The notes: generated by a model not told the origin, from the letters alone. 64,000 nt of DNA from Variovorax boronicumulans (GCF_019352895.1 NZ_JAAAFX010000007.1:291132-355131); one strand, 5' to 3'. Positions 1 to 9,600 are shown, counted from the first letter of the stretch. Numbers and translations: made by a program.

Positions 1-116
1 TTCGGTGGTGCTGGATTCATGAGGATTCGAGCTTACGGCGCGCACCGCCGCCGCGCCCCACGGGAATGCCCGATGGCGCCGCGCGACTGTCCCGCGCGCG
101 ACGCGCTGCGCCGGCC

Positions 117-1406
117 TCAGGGGGCGCGCGGTCCGCGGGGTGCCGGCTTCTTCTTGTCGCCGCCGAACAGCCGCTCGACCTGCTGGCCGATGCGCGCGCC
201 GATGGCCGTGCCCACGCCCGGCAGCACGGCGGTGCCCACGGCCGCGCCGGTGAGCGCGCCGCCGGTCAGCGAGAGTTCCGGATCGTCGAGGGTGCCGCCG
301 AGCTTGAGCGGCACGCCGACCACGCCGTCGACGATGTCGACCGCCACCTCGCCATCGAGCTTGCGCAGGAAGATGCGTGCGCTGCCGGTGGCCGTGAGCG
401 CGCCGGAGCGCGCCTTGAGATCGCGGTACTGCAGCCGCGTGCCGTCGCCCGTGGCCTGGGTGTCGAGCGTGCCGGTGAGCGCATCGAGCGGCGTGCGCCC
501 GCCCCGGCTGGTGCCCGCGGTGCGGATCGCCTTGGCCAGGTCGAAACGGGTCAGCGTGGCCGGCTGCACCGTGAAACGCGTGCGGGTGTGGGCGCTGCGC
601 CAGAGCGCACCCGGGTCGGCGCCAGTGGCGCGCAGCTCGGTGCGCCCGTTGACCTTGCCGGCCACGGGCGTGGAGCGCCCGAAGCTCTTCATCAGCTGCT
701 CGATGTCGACGTTGCGCGGCTCGAGTTCGCCGGTCAGCAGCAGGCTGCCGTCCTGGGCGGTCTCGAGCGCGGTCTGGCCGTTCCACGTGCCGCCGCCCAC
801 GTCGATCAGCGTGCGCCAGCGGTCGGCCTGGCCCTCGCGTTCGAGGCGCAGGCGCACCGGGCTCGAGGCGTCGGCGGCCCGGCGCAGCTCGGCGCTGCGT
901 GGGCGCCAGTTCGGGTCGAAGTCGATCTGGCCGTCGTAGGCCAGCGCGATGTCGCGCCGGTCGACCCAGGTGACGTCGGTGAAGCGGACCTGCGCGACGG
1001 GCACGGTGTCCAGCGTCCAGGCGCCGCCCGCGGGCGTCGCCGCCGCATCGCCCTGGCCGCGGAAGGCCCGCACCGATTCACGCGGCAGCGCCACGCCATC
1101 GGCCTCGGCCCAATCGACGCGGATGCGTCGCTCGAGCAGCGCGCGCCAGGGCGCACGCACCTCGAGCCGGCGCACACGGATCGGCTCGTCCTGCACGGTG
1201 GCCACCTCCTCGAGCACGATCCGGGGTGCCGGCAGCACCGACCAATGCAGGCCCCCGATGCGCAGGCCGACGCCGGTGCGCTGCTCGAACTCGGCCTGCG
1301 CACGCGCGACCAGCTCGGCGTTGCTCGGCACCCACCACGCGAACAACCCAGCCGCCACCGCGAGCGCGGTCGCGCCACCTGCCAGCCAGAGCACCGAGCG
1401 TTTCAT
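117..1406 (-). CDS. AsmA-like inner-membrane-anchored protein
   Basis: This 429-residue protein starts with a positively charged, hydrophobic N-terminus (MKRSVLWLAGG, about residues 4-25) that looks like an uncleaved membrane anchor. A long beta-rich periplasmic region follows, with the pattern of AsmA/TamB-superfamily proteins: an early segment on residues like RTGVGLRIGGLHWSVLP and a C-terminal part reading LKLGGTLDDPELSLTGG. The last 50 residues are Gly/Ala-rich with a basic tail (GGDKKKPAPRGP). Family members are thought to act in outer-membrane lipid transport or biogenesis. The gene stands alone, divergent from the thioesterase gene at 1499. The family call is by pattern; the specific role is unknown. 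Confidence 0.75.
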   Translation of the reverse strand: MKRSVLWLAGGATALAVAAGLFAWWVPSNAELVARAQAEFEQRTGVGLRIGGLHWSVLPAPRIVLEEVATVQDEPIRVRRLEVRAPWRALLERRIRVDWAEADGVALPRESVRAFRGQGDAAATPAGGAWTLDTVPVAQVRFTDVTWVDRRDIALAYDGQIDFDPNWRPRSAELRRAADASSPVRLRLEREGQADRWRTLIDVGGGTWNGQTALETAQDGSLLLTGELEPRNVDIEQLMKSFGRSTPVAGKVNGRTELRATGADPGALWRSAHTRTRFTVQPATLTRFDLAKAIRTAGTSRGGRTPLDALTGTLDTQATGDGTRLQYRDLKARSGALTATGSARIFLRKLDGEVAVDIVDGVVGVPLKLGGTLDDPELSLTGGALTGAAVGTAVLPGVGTAIGARIGQQVERLFGGDKKKPAPRGPRAP

Positions 1407-1498
1407 GCGGCGAGCTTAGCCGCGCGGGGGCGACAGGCCGTGTAGTCGCGGGGCGCGTCCTGTCGCTATAGTTTTGACCATCTTTCTCTGGAGTCTCC

Positions 1499-1921
1499 AT
1501 GGCCATCTGGCAAAAACCCCTCTCGCTCGACATGATGGCGAAGGCCGCGGTCAACACCGCTTCCGCCCACCTGGGCATCGAATTCATCGAGATCGGCGAC
1601 GACTTCCTGCGCGGCCGCGTGCCCGTGGACCAGCGCACGGTCCAGCCCTTCGGCCTGCTGCACGGCGGCGTGTCGGTGGTGCTGGCCGAGACGCTGGGTT
1701 CGATGGGGGCCTACTACTCCTCGCCCGAAGGCCATTCCGCGGTGGGCCTGGACATCAACGCCAACCACCTGCGCTCGGCCCGCAGCGGCTGGGTCACGGG
1801 CACCGCCAGGCCGGTGCACCGCGGCCGCACGGTCCAGGTCTGGCAGATCGACCTGACCAACGAAGCCGGCGAGCTGACCTGCGTGTCGCGCATCACCATG
1901 TCCATGCTGCTCCCCAGGTAG
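1499..1921 (+). CDS. PaaI/YdiI-type hotdog thioesterase
   Basis: The 140-residue protein has the compact single hotdog fold of the PaaI/MenI group of acyl-CoA thioesterases. Visible marks are the signature LLHGGVSVVLAETLGS at about residues 53-68, containing the HGG segment and the acidic catalytic residue (Glu in LAET), and the later core strand GWVTGTARPVHRGRTVQVWQ. The length is normal for the family. The ATG lies about 10 bases after a GGAG run. It is divergent from the AsmA-like gene and probably hydrolyses aryl- or acyl-CoA. The substrate cannot be read from the sequence. Confidence 0.85.
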   Translation: MAIWQKPLSLDMMAKAAVNTASAHLGIEFIEIGDDFLRGRVPVDQRTVQPFGLLHGGVSVVLAETLGSMGAYYSSPEGHSAVGLDINANHLRSARSGWVTGTARPVHRGRTVQVWQIDLTNEAGELTCVSRITMSMLLPR

Positions 1922-2024
1922 GCGCGGCACGCGCCGTCCTCGCTGCGCCGATTCGCTCGATTCCAGGCCGCCAAAGCGCCTCGGAGCGGGCATCATCGGG
2001 CGCACTACAAACGAGGAGAAATCA

Positions 2025-3311
2025 ATGTCCGGAATCTTCCAATGGCGCGAGGTGCAGGCCACCGAGGGCGCGGTCGTCGCGCCCGACGAGCGGCTGCCCT
2101 GGCCGCAGACCGCCGCGATGGGCGTGCAGCACGTGATCGCGATGTTCGGCGCCACGGTGCTGGCGCCGATCCTGATGGGCTTCAACCCCAACATCGCGAT
2201 CCTGATGAGCGGTGTCGGCACGCTGCTGTTCTTTTTCATCACCGGCGGGCGCGTGCCCAGCTACCTGGGCTCGAGCTTCGCCTTCATCGGTGTGGTGATC
2301 GCGGCCAGCGGCTATGCGGGCTCGGGGCCCAACGCCAACCTCGCGGTGGCGCTGGGCGGCATCGTGGCCTGCGGCGTGCTCTACATCCTGATCGGCCTGC
2401 TGGTGCAGGCCATCGGCACCGGCTGGATCGAGCGCTTCATGCCGCCGGTGGTGACCGGCGCCGTGGTGGCGGTGATCGGGCTCAACCTGGCCAACGTGCC
2501 GATCAAGAACATGGCGGCGAACAACTTCGACGCCTGGATGCAGGCCGTGACCTTCCTCTGCGTGGGCCTGGTGGCGGTGTTCGCGCGCGGCATGGTGCAG
2601 CGGCTGCTGATCCTGGTCGGGCTGATCCTCGCAACCGTGGTCTATGCGGCGCTCACCAACGGCCTGGGCCTGGGCAAGCCGATGGACCTGAGCGGCATCG
2701 CCAACGCGGCCTGGTTCGGCCTGCCGGTGTTCACGGCGCCGGTGTTCACCGGCAGCGCGATGCTGCTGATCGCCCCGGTGGCGATCATCCTGGTGGCCGA
2801 GAACCTGGGCCACCTGAAGGCGGTGACGGCCATGACCGGGCGCAACCTCGACCCGCTGATGGGCCGCGCCTTCATCGCCGACGGCGTGGCGACGGTGGTC
2901 AGCGGCTCGGCCGGCGGCACCGGCGTGACCACCTATGCCGAGAACATCGGCGTGATGGCCGCCACCCGCATCTACTCCACGGCGGTGTTCGTGGTGGCCG
3001 CGCTGATCGCGCTGGTGCTGGGCTTCTCGCCCAAGTTCGGCGCGCTGATCCAGGCCATCCCGCTGCCGGTGATGGGCGGCGTGAGCATCGTGGTGTTCGG
3101 CCTGATCGCGGTCGCGGGCGCCAAGATCTGGGTCGACAACAAGGTGGACTTCTCGCAGAACCGCAACCTGATCGTCGCGGCGATCACGCTGATCATCGGC
3201 ACCGGCGACTTCACGCTCAAGTTCGGCCAGTTCGCGCTGGGCGGCATCGGGACCGCCACCTTCGGCGCGATCATCCTGTGGGCCCTGCTCGGGCGCGCAC
3301 GCAACGCCTGA
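2025..3311 (+). CDS. Uracil/xanthine permease (NCS2 family)
   Basis: This is a 428-residue polytopic membrane protein with about 12-14 hydrophobic segments. It begins with the cytosolic stretch WPQTAAMGVQHVIAMFGATVLAP typical of UraA/RutG-type nucleobase:proton symporters. The conserved AENLGHLKAV motif (about 258-267) and the GSAGGTGVTTYAENIGVM segment (about 290-307) carry the acidic and polar substrate-binding residues of the NCS2 family. A strong ribosome site (CGAGGAGA) precedes the ATG. It should import uracil or a related pyrimidine across the inner membrane. No pyrimidine catabolic genes are adjacent, so the exact substrate is open. Confidence 0.88.
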   Translation: MSGIFQWREVQATEGAVVAPDERLPWPQTAAMGVQHVIAMFGATVLAPILMGFNPNIAILMSGVGTLLFFFITGGRVPSYLGSSFAFIGVVIAASGYAGSGPNANLAVALGGIVACGVLYILIGLLVQAIGTGWIERFMPPVVTGAVVAVIGLNLANVPIKNMAANNFDAWMQAVTFLCVGLVAVFARGMVQRLLILVGLILATVVYAALTNGLGLGKPMDLSGIANAAWFGLPVFTAPVFTGSAMLLIAPVAIILVAENLGHLKAVTAMTGRNLDPLMGRAFIADGVATVVSGSAGGTGVTTYAENIGVMAATRIYSTAVFVVAALIALVLGFSPKFGALIQAIPLPVMGGVSIVVFGLIAVAGAKIWVDNKVDFSQNRNLIVAAITLIIGTGDFTLKFGQFALGGIGTATFGAIILWALLGRARNA

Positions 3312-3346
3312 ATCCCCGGCCTCGCGCCGTGGCGGGCGCGAGGCCC

Positions 3347-4093
3347 TCAGGTCGCAGGCTTCTCGCAGACCAGGATGTAGTGCCTGCAGAGCAGCGATCG
3401 AAACGGGTACATCCCGCGCTTCTCCGCCACCGGCATCGGGTTGCGCGCCAAGTGGATGTAGAGCCACTGCACCGGGTAGACCAGCAGGGCGAAGGGCAGC
3501 ATCAGCCAGTTCCTGCGCTCGATCGACACGTACTTCGGCTTTTCCCGCACCGTGAAACCGGCATCGCGCAGCAGCCGGATCATGTTCTGCAGCGGCAGCA
3601 CCTTCCAGGTCGGCTGGTTCTGGTCGACGAAGATCTGGAACTGCCGGGTCTTGCCCAGCAGGAGGTAGGAAAGCCGATCCCACATCGTCACGCCGCTGTC
3701 GTTGGTCACGATGAAGCGGCCACCTGGGCGCAGGTGCTTGTGGCAGCTCTCGAAGAACTGCAGCGTGTTGTCGAACTCCATGACGCCGCTCACCGAAAGG
3801 ATGCAATCGAAGGGCCGGTCCGGAAAGACCGAGAACGGCCGGCTGGCGTCGACCACGGCGAAGTCCTCCGCCGCAAGCCCCTCGGGCTTCTGAAGATCGC
3901 AGCCCCGCACCGCGGCCTCGGGAAAGAACGACCGCACCGTGCGAACCAGCTCCCCGTTTCCGCACGGGATATCGAGCACGTGGCTGCCGACCGCATGCCG
4001 ATCGTCCTCCAGCAGCAGTTCGACGACGGCCCGGTTGACGCCAGGGCAGGTCTGCCCGGTGGGAACGGTATCGAGCGCGTCGTTTCGATTCAT
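3347..4093 (-). CDS. Class I SAM-dependent methyltransferase
   Basis: From the ATG at 4093 the protein has 248 residues and a Rossmann-type methyltransferase core. The glycine-rich SAM-binding motif reads HVLDIPCGNGELVRTV at about residues 38-53. An acidic motif follows at the end of strand 2 (RGCDLQKP), then ADFAVVDASRPF and the post-motif FDCILSVSGVMEF. The C-terminal third has a hydrophobic stretch (MLPFALLVYPVQWLYIHL) that could touch the membrane. An in-frame extension upstream to 4324 looks unlike coding sequence and was not used. It converges on the permease gene. The substrate is unknown. Confidence 0.8.
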   Translation of the reverse strand: MNRNDALDTVPTGQTCPGVNRAVVELLLEDDRHAVGSHVLDIPCGNGELVRTVRSFFPEAAVRGCDLQKPEGLAAEDFAVVDASRPFSVFPDRPFDCILSVSGVMEFDNTLQFFESCHKHLRPGGRFIVTNDSGVTMWDRLSYLLLGKTRQFQIFVDQNQPTWKVLPLQNMIRLLRDAGFTVREKPKYVSIERRNWLMLPFALLVYPVQWLYIHLARNPMPVAEKRGMYPFRSLLCRHYILVCEKPAT

Positions 4094-4347
4094 GGGCTGT
4101 CCAGAAGGGGTCGGCGGAACACAGGGGTGCCGTCGGGGCGGCGCATAAAGTCTAGCGACAGCCTCTCGAATGAACTCAAAAGCCTTACAAACTCCGTGCT
4201 TGCGTTCTGATCGACCGCACGCGAGCCCTCCGGCGCAGGTGCAACCCATTGCAAGAAGTGTTGGGGCGGGTGAGCACAAACCCGAGCAGCGCCGACGCAG
4301 TTCCTTCCGCCCGTTAGACTTCAACGCTTTTCGGACGACCTTTTCAC

Positions 4348-5106
4348 ATGGCCGATGCTTCCGCCGCGCGCACCAAGGCGGTTTTCGAATTCAAGAGCGC
4401 CACGCTGCCGCTGGTGGCGCTGATCCTCAAGACGACGGACCTCGGCGTGCTGACGACGGCGCTCGACGCCCAGCTGGCCGACTCGCCCGACTTCTTCGAG
4501 CAGGAGCCGGTGGTCATCGACCTCTCCCTGCTGCCCGAGGATACCGGCGCGAACGCGCTCGATTTCACCGCGTTGCGCGACCTGCTGGCGCGCCACCAGA
4601 CCCAGCCGATCGCCGTGCGTGGCGGCAACGACGAGCAGAACGCCGCGGCCCGCGCCGCCGGCCTGTCGATCGCCGCGATGCCGGTCACGCCCACCCCGCG
4701 CGCGCCCGCGCCGCCGACCGCGGCCCCGGCCAGCGAGGCGCCGCAGATCGTGCGCGAGGTGCAGGTGCCCGCCAACGGCACGCTGGTCATCGACAAGCCG
4801 CTGCGCTCGGGCCAGCAGGTCTATGCCCGCGGCGGCGACGTGATCGTGATGGCGGTGGTGAACTTCGGCGCCGAAGTCATCGCCGACGGCAACGTCCACG
4901 TCTACGCCCCGCTGCGCGGCAAGGCCATCGCCGGCGCGCGCGGCAACACCGAGGCCCGGATCTTCACCACCTGCATGGAAGCGCAGCTGGTGGCGATCGC
5001 CGGCATCTATCGCACCTCCGAAATCGCGCTGCCGGCCAACCTGGCGGGCAAGGCGGTCCAGATCCATCTGGACGACAAGAAAATTCTCATGGAGCCGATC
5101 CTCTGA
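4348..5106 (+). CDS. minC: Septum site-determining protein MinC
   Basis: MinC (252 residues) is the FtsZ-assembly inhibitor of the Min system, recruited to the membrane by MinD to block division near the poles. The N-terminal domain (about 1-105, with LPLVALILKTTDLGVLTTAL) is the FtsZ-antagonist part. A Pro/Ala-rich linker occupies about 108-130. The C-terminal beta-helix (about 138-250) carries the RSGQQVYARGGDVIVM and NVHVYAPLRGKAIAGARG repeats that dimerise and bind MinD. It is first in a minC-minD-minE operon, 49 bases before minD. Confidence 0.97.
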   Translation: MADASAARTKAVFEFKSATLPLVALILKTTDLGVLTTALDAQLADSPDFFEQEPVVIDLSLLPEDTGANALDFTALRDLLARHQTQPIAVRGGNDEQNAAARAAGLSIAAMPVTPTPRAPAPPTAAPASEAPQIVREVQVPANGTLVIDKPLRSGQQVYARGGDVIVMAVVNFGAEVIADGNVHVYAPLRGKAIAGARGNTEARIFTTCMEAQLVAIAGIYRTSEIALPANLAGKAVQIHLDDKKILMEPIL

Positions 5107-5155
5107 TCGCCGCTTCGCAGCAACTGAACAACCGGATAACGAAAGAGGAACGGCA

Positions 5156-5971
5156 ATGGCCAAAATTGTGGTGGTGACCTCGGGCAAGGGCGGCGTCGGC
5201 AAGACGACCACGAGCGCAAGCTTTGCGTCGGGCCTGGCCCTGGCGGGCAAGAAGACAGCCGTGATCGACTTCGACGTCGGCCTGCGCAACCTCGACCTGA
5301 TCATGGGCTGCGAACGCCGCGTGGTGTACGACCTGATCAACGTGATCCAGGGCGAGGCCAACCTGAACCAGGCGCTGATCAAGGACAAGCAGTGCGACAA
5401 CCTGTTCGTGCTGGCCGCCTCGCAGACGCGCGACAAGGAAGCCCTCACCGAGGAAGGCGTCGAGAAGGTGCTCAAGGACCTGGCGGCGATGGACTTCGAC
5501 TACATCGTGTGCGACTCGCCCGCGGGCATCGAGACGGGCGCGATGATGGCCATGCACTTCGCCGATGAAGCGCTGATCGTGACCAACCCCGAAGTCTCCT
5601 CGGTGCGCGACTCCGACCGCATCCTGGGCATGCTGGGCAGCAAGACCCAGCGCGCCAAGAACGGCGGCGAGCCGATCAAGGAACACCTGCTGATCACCCG
5701 CTACAACCCGAACCGCGTGGCCGGCGGCCAGATGCTGTCGCTGGAGGACATCCAGGACATCCTGCGCATCAAGCTGATCGGCGTGATCCCGGAATCGGAA
5801 ACCGTGCTGAACGCCTCCAACCAGGGCATCCCCGCGATCCACGACAAGGGCACCGACGTCTCGGAAGCCTACAGCGACGTGGTGGCGCGCTTCCTCGGCG
5901 AAGACCGCCCGATGCGCTTCATCGATGCGGAGAAACCCGGCTTCTTCAAGCGCATCTTCGGAGGCAAATGA
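5156..5971 (+). CDS. minD: Septum site-determining ATPase MinD
   Basis: MinD is a 271-residue deviant-Walker ATPase that dimerises with ATP on the inner membrane, recruits MinC, and is released by MinE-stimulated hydrolysis. The deviant Walker [15 protein letters not shown] begins at residue 10. The switch region [15 protein letters not shown] and Walker [12 protein letters not shown] are intact. The C-terminal amphipathic membrane-targeting helix reads [11 protein letters not shown] ribosome site (AAAGAGGAAC) precedes the ATG. Its stop overlaps the minE start by four bases, so the two are translationally coupled. Confidence 0.98.
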   Translation: MAKIVVVTSGKGGVGKTTTSASFASGLALAGKKTAVIDFDVGLRNLDLIMGCERRVVYDLINVIQGEANLNQALIKDKQCDNLFVLAASQTRDKEALTEEGVEKVLKDLAAMDFDYIVCDSPAGIETGAMMAMHFADEALIVTNPEVSSVRDSDRILGMLGSKTQRAKNGGEPIKEHLLITRYNPNRVAGGQMLSLEDIQDILRIKLIGVIPESETVLNASNQGIPAIHDKGTDVSEAYSDVVARFLGEDRPMRFIDAEKPGFFKRIFGGK

Positions 5972-6249
5972 GCATGTCCTTCCTTTCCTTTCTTCTCGGC
6001 GAAAAGAAGAAGACGGCCAGCGTCGCCAAGGAACGCCTGCAGATCATCCTGGCCCACGAACGCTCCAGCCTGAGCGCCAAGCGGCCCGAATACCTGGCCG
6101 ACCTGCAGCGCGAACTGGTGGCGGTGATCTCCAAGTACGTGTCGATCAGCCCCGAGGACATCAAGGTCCACCTGGAACGCCAGGACGACCTCGAAGTGCT
6201 GGACATCAAGATCGAACTGCCCGAAAGCACGGCCGTTCCGGCCCGCTGA
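5968..6249 (+). CDS. minE: Cell division topological specificity factor MinE
   Basis: MinE stimulates MinD ATPase and drives pole-to-pole oscillation. The protein is 93 residues, or 91 if the second ATG at 5974 is used. The N-terminal membrane-targeting and anti-MinCD helix ([30 protein letters not shown]) and the C-terminal dimerisation domain ([22 protein letters not shown]) are complete. The first ATG overlaps the minD stop as ATGA. Most homologues start MSFLSF, so 5974 may be the dominant start. Confidence 0.97.
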   Translation: MSMSFLSFLLGEKKKTASVAKERLQIILAHERSSLSAKRPEYLADLQRELVAVISKYVSISPEDIKVHLERQDDLEVLDIKIELPESTAVPAR

Positions 6250-6357
6250 GGCTTTCTTCGCTTCGACGGCGCGCCTCCGCGCGCTAGAGTCGGGGGGACA
6301 GGGAGGGGCAAAGCCGCCACGGCACACGATGGCGCAGCACGACCGCTGGAGTTGCAG

Positions 6358-8805
6358 ATGACGACATTGAAGCCCCTCGAGTGGGACGCGCCGAAGAAGG
6401 CGACCTCGGCCGAATCGGCCGATGCCGAAGGTTTTTTGTGGCCCCGCCCACCCGGTGGCGCCTATCCGCCGCCCAGCGTGCAGACCGAACCGCTGCCCTG
6501 CGAGATCCGCGGCATCAACGGCCAGCATGCGGCCGGCCGCATGACTTTCTTCATTCCCGACCAGGCCGTGGCCCTGGTGCAGCTGCCACGCGCGCGCACC
6601 ACGGTGCCGCTGCGCTTCGACCAGTTCCGCTCGATCACGCTGACCACGCCGCTCGCACCGCTGGCCACGCCCGCGGTGGACCCGCAGTCCGGCGCACCGC
6701 GCGAACCGGCCAGCGCCGCCGTGCGCGTGATCATGAAGGACGGCACCGAGCGCCAGAGCCGTACGGTTGGCCATGTGGAGAGCCCGTTCGGCCTGTTCCT
6801 GTTCCCGCCGGCCGGTGAAGACGGCGGCGTGCTGCGCGAATTCCTGCCGCGTTCGGCCTTCGCCCGCTTCGAGGTCGACGCCCCCTCCGACGACGGCGAC
6901 CCGGCGCAGGCGCTGGCCACGCCGCTGCTGTCGCGCATCGTCACCACGGCCGCCGAGCTGGTGGACGCGCTGCAGCACCAGGCGCGCATGCCGATGGTGC
7001 GCATCGGCGAGGCGCTGATCTCGCTGGGCATGGTGAGCGCCGACGACCTGCGCGACGCACTGGCCCACCAGCAGAAGGACCGCGGCGTGCCGTTGGGCGA
7101 ACTGCTGGTGCGCCGCGGCGTGGTGTCGCGCGCCGACCTGCAGGTCGCGCTGACGCGCAAGATGGGCTACCCGCTGGTCGACCTCGACGTGTTCGTGCCC
7201 GAGCCCGAGGCGCTGCGCAAGATCGCCTATGCCGCGGCCCAGCGCCTGCAGGTCATGCCGCTGATGATGAGCGAGGGCCGGCTGGTGGTGGCGCTGGACG
7301 ATCCGGCCAACCGGCGCGCGGCGGTCGACGAGGTCGAGTTCATTGCGCAGATGAAGGTGGCGCCGGTGCTGGCGCAGTGCCGCGACATGGAGCGAGGCCT
7401 GCACGCGGCCTACGACAAGATCGGCGCGGCCTCGGACAGCCGCTTCTCGCAGGCGCTGCGCCCGATCGAGTTCGAGCCGGGCGACACCACGGCGCTGGTC
7501 GAGTCGCTCGAGAAGGAGGGCGAGGACCGGGTCGACGAGGACGCGCCGATCGAGCAGTCCGACAACTCGCTGGTCAAGCTGATCAACCGGATGATCCTCG
7601 AGGCGCACTCGGGCGGCGTCTCGGACATCCACATCGAGAGCTACCCCGGCCGCGAGAAGATCCGCATCCGCTTCCGCAAGGACGGCCTGCTGCGCACCTA
7701 CCTCGAGCTGCCCTCGAACTACCGCAACGCGATGATCGCGCGCATCAAGATCATGTGCGACCTCGACATCAGCGAGCGCCGCAAGCCGCAGGACGGCAAG
7801 ATCAACTTCGCCAAGTTCTCGCCCCAGCACCGCATCGAGCTGCGCGTGGCCACCATCCCCACCAACAGCGGCCTGGAAGACGTGGTGATGCGGATCCTGG
7901 CCTCGGCCAAGCCGATCGCGCTCGACCGGCTGGGCCTGTCGGAGCTCAACCTGGAGCGCCTGCGCCACGCGGTCGAGCGGCCCTACGGCATGGTGCTGTG
8001 CGTGGGCCCCACGGGCTCGGGCAAGACCACCACGCTGCACTCGGCGCTGAGCCACATCAACGTGCCCGAACGGAAGATCTGGACCGCCGAGGACCCGATC
8101 GAAATCACCCAGCCCGGCCTGCGCCAGGTGCAGGTGAACCCGCGCATCGACTGGACCTTCGCCAAGGCGCTGCGCGCCTTTCTGCGGGCCGACCCGGACG
8201 TGATCATGGTGGGCGAAATCCGCGACGAGGAGACGGCCAAGATGGCGGTCGAGGCCTCGCTCACGGGCCACCTGGTGCTGTCCACGCTGCACACCAACAG
8301 CGCGCCCGAGACCGTGACGCGCCTGCTCGACATGGGCATGGACCCGTTCAACTTCGCCGACTCGCTGCTGGCGGTGCTGGCCCAGCGGCTGGTGCGCCGG
8401 CTCTGCACGCACTGCCGCACGAACCGCGACGCGACCGACGCCGAGATCGAGGAGCTGATGGGCGACTACCTGCGCGCTTACGGCGAAACCGACCTGCCGG
8501 AGACCCGCGAGGACGTGCTGGCGCGCTGGACCGCACGCCACGGCCAGAACGGCCGGCTGCAGATGTTCGCCAGCCCGGGCTGCTCCTTCTGCGACCAGAC
8601 CGGTTTCAAGGGCCGGGCCGGGCTGCACGAATTGATGGTGATCTCGCGCGAACTGCGCCACCTGGTGCAGACCGGCGCGCGGGCCGAAGCCCTGCAGGCG
8701 ACCGCGTTGCGCGAGGGCATGCGCACGCTGCGTCAGGACGGCATCGACAAGGTGCTGGCGGGCCAGACGACCATCGAGGAAGTGCGCTCCACCAGCAACG
8801 TGTGA
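6358..8805 (+). CDS. GspE/PilB-family secretion ATPase, orphan
   Basis: This is an 815-residue type II/type IV-pilus assembly ATPase. An N-terminal extension of about 200 residues (CEIRGINGQHAAGRMTFFIP, then a TLTTPL strand) is not standard for GspE. It is followed by an MshEN-type domain at about 210-300 (MVRIGEALISLGMVSADDLRDAL). The ATPase core carries Walker A GPTGSGKTTT (about 549), an Asp box, Walker B DPDVIMVGEIRDEE and a His box. The zinc-binding cysteines CTHC (about 683) and CSFC (about 742) are typical of GspE. The ATG at 6358 is 6 bases after GGAG; an in-frame TTG lies two codons earlier. No other secretion or pilus gene is nearby. Confidence 0.9.
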   Translation: MTTLKPLEWDAPKKATSAESADAEGFLWPRPPGGAYPPPSVQTEPLPCEIRGINGQHAAGRMTFFIPDQAVALVQLPRARTTVPLRFDQFRSITLTTPLAPLATPAVDPQSGAPREPASAAVRVIMKDGTERQSRTVGHVESPFGLFLFPPAGEDGGVLREFLPRSAFARFEVDAPSDDGDPAQALATPLLSRIVTTAAELVDALQHQARMPMVRIGEALISLGMVSADDLRDALAHQQKDRGVPLGELLVRRGVVSRADLQVALTRKMGYPLVDLDVFVPEPEALRKIAYAAAQRLQVMPLMMSEGRLVVALDDPANRRAAVDEVEFIAQMKVAPVLAQCRDMERGLHAAYDKIGAASDSRFSQALRPIEFEPGDTTALVESLEKEGEDRVDEDAPIEQSDNSLVKLINRMILEAHSGGVSDIHIESYPGREKIRIRFRKDGLLRTYLELPSNYRNAMIARIKIMCDLDISERRKPQDGKINFAKFSPQHRIELRVATIPTNSGLEDVVMRILASAKPIALDRLGLSELNLERLRHAVERPYGMVLCVGPTGSGKTTTLHSALSHINVPERKIWTAEDPIEITQPGLRQVQVNPRIDWTFAKALRAFLRADPDVIMVGEIRDEETAKMAVEASLTGHLVLSTLHTNSAPETVTRLLDMGMDPFNFADSLLAVLAQRLVRRLCTHCRTNRDATDAEIEELMGDYLRAYGETDLPETREDVLARWTARHGQNGRLQMFASPGCSFCDQTGFKGRAGLHELMVISRELRHLVQTGARAEALQATALREGMRTLRQDGIDKVLAGQTTIEEVRSTSNV

Positions 8806-8918
8806 ATGCGCGGGCAATCCGTGTCGCAGGCCACACAGCGCGTCAAATAAGTTGAGGGGCCTGTCACCCGCAAGAGGTACATTGGAATCAATTCCTCAGC
8901 TTCCTGAACGGATCCGCC

Positions 8919-9170
8919 ATGGCATCGAACCAGCAGACGCGCGTTGAGTTGAAGGCGATCGCCGCCGCAGCGGTGCGCGAGCGATTGCGCCAGGCGCTGC
9001 CCCTCACGGTCGAGCGCCTGAACCAGCGTCAGGCCGACCTGATCGAGGACAGCGACATCGAGGCCTTCGTCGGCCTGAACTGGCTCGAGTGGCACGGCGG
9101 CGGCCTGCGCCTGACCATCACCGGGCGCAATGTGTGCGCCCAGATGACCGCCGCGCCGGCCTCCGTCTGA
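8919..9170 (+). CDS. Small conserved-looking hypothetical protein
   Basis: I do not recognise this 83-residue protein. It has a helical N-terminal half (VELKAIAAAAVRERLRQALPLTVERLNQRQADLIED), then a more beta-like segment (VGLNWLEWHGGGLRLTITGRNVCAQ). No signal peptide or membrane segment is visible. Codon use and third-position GC match the neighbouring genes, and a defined intergenic region precedes the ATG, so it is probably a real gene. It stands alone between gspE and a convergent RcnB-type gene. Confidence 0.6.
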   Translation: MASNQQTRVELKAIAAAAVRERLRQALPLTVERLNQRQADLIEDSDIEAFVGLNWLEWHGGGLRLTITGRNVCAQMTAAPASV

Positions 9171-9198
9171 GCGAAGGCCGCGGCGCTGGGCTGCGCGC

Positions 9199-9600
9199 TT
9201 ATTGCGAAGCGATGATCTGCGCGATCACACCGGTCGCGATGGCCGCGAGCACGAAGTCGCCGCCCACCCCGACCCACTGGTAGCCGCGCGGCGGCGCCTG
9301 CAGGCGGTAGCTGCGCCAGTCGTTCACCACGTAGTTGCGACCCCGGTACTCGGTCGGCACGCGGCCGCCGCGACGCCATTCGACGTGCGGCTGCGGGTAG
9401 CCACGGCGATCGGCGAATCGGCCGTCACGGTAGTCCTGGCGATCGTTGCGCTGGTTGTAGCGCTGGTCCTGGCGTTGATCGCGGTGCTGAGGCCCGCGGT
9501 CGTCCCACCGGCGATCCTGCGCAAAGGCGCTGCCCGCCATGCACAGTGCAAGGACACCGGCCACGATGGCGGTCACGCGCTTGGATGTGTTGTTGTTCAT
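9199..9600 (-). CDS. RcnB-family periplasmic protein
   Basis: The 133-residue protein has a clear signal peptide (KRVTAIVAGVLALCMAGSAFA, cleavage near residue 28). A very hydrophilic Asp/Arg/Gln-rich central stretch follows (about 30-80), then the RcnB-type C-terminal domain (NYVVNDWRSYRLQAPPRGYQWVGVGGDFVLAAIATGVI). RcnB in E. coli is a periplasmic protein linked to nickel/cobalt homeostasis, but the family is broad and many members have no known metal role. A good ribosome site (AGAAGGAG) precedes the ATG. No RcnA-type exporter is adjacent. Confidence 0.78.
   Translation of the reverse strand: MNNNTSKRVTAIVAGVLALCMAGSAFAQDRRWDDRGPQHRDQRQDQRYNQRNDRQDYRDGRFADRRGYPQPHVEWRRGGRVPTEYRGRNYVVNDWRSYRLQAPPRGYQWVGVGGDFVLAAIATGVIAQIIASQ

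Noticed and set aside
1-20. Possible 5' end of a minus-strand gene (ATG at 20)
   Set aside because: Only six codons are inside the window and no clear ribosome site is seen, so it cannot be supported.
4094-4324. N-terminal extension of the methyltransferase
   Set aside because: The predicted residues do not resemble protein, and the conserved fold begins just after the ATG at 4093.
5869-8817. A 982-codon minus-strand frame opposite minE and the GspE-type gene
   Set aside because: The opposite strand has complete domain-level matches; this frame is compositional.
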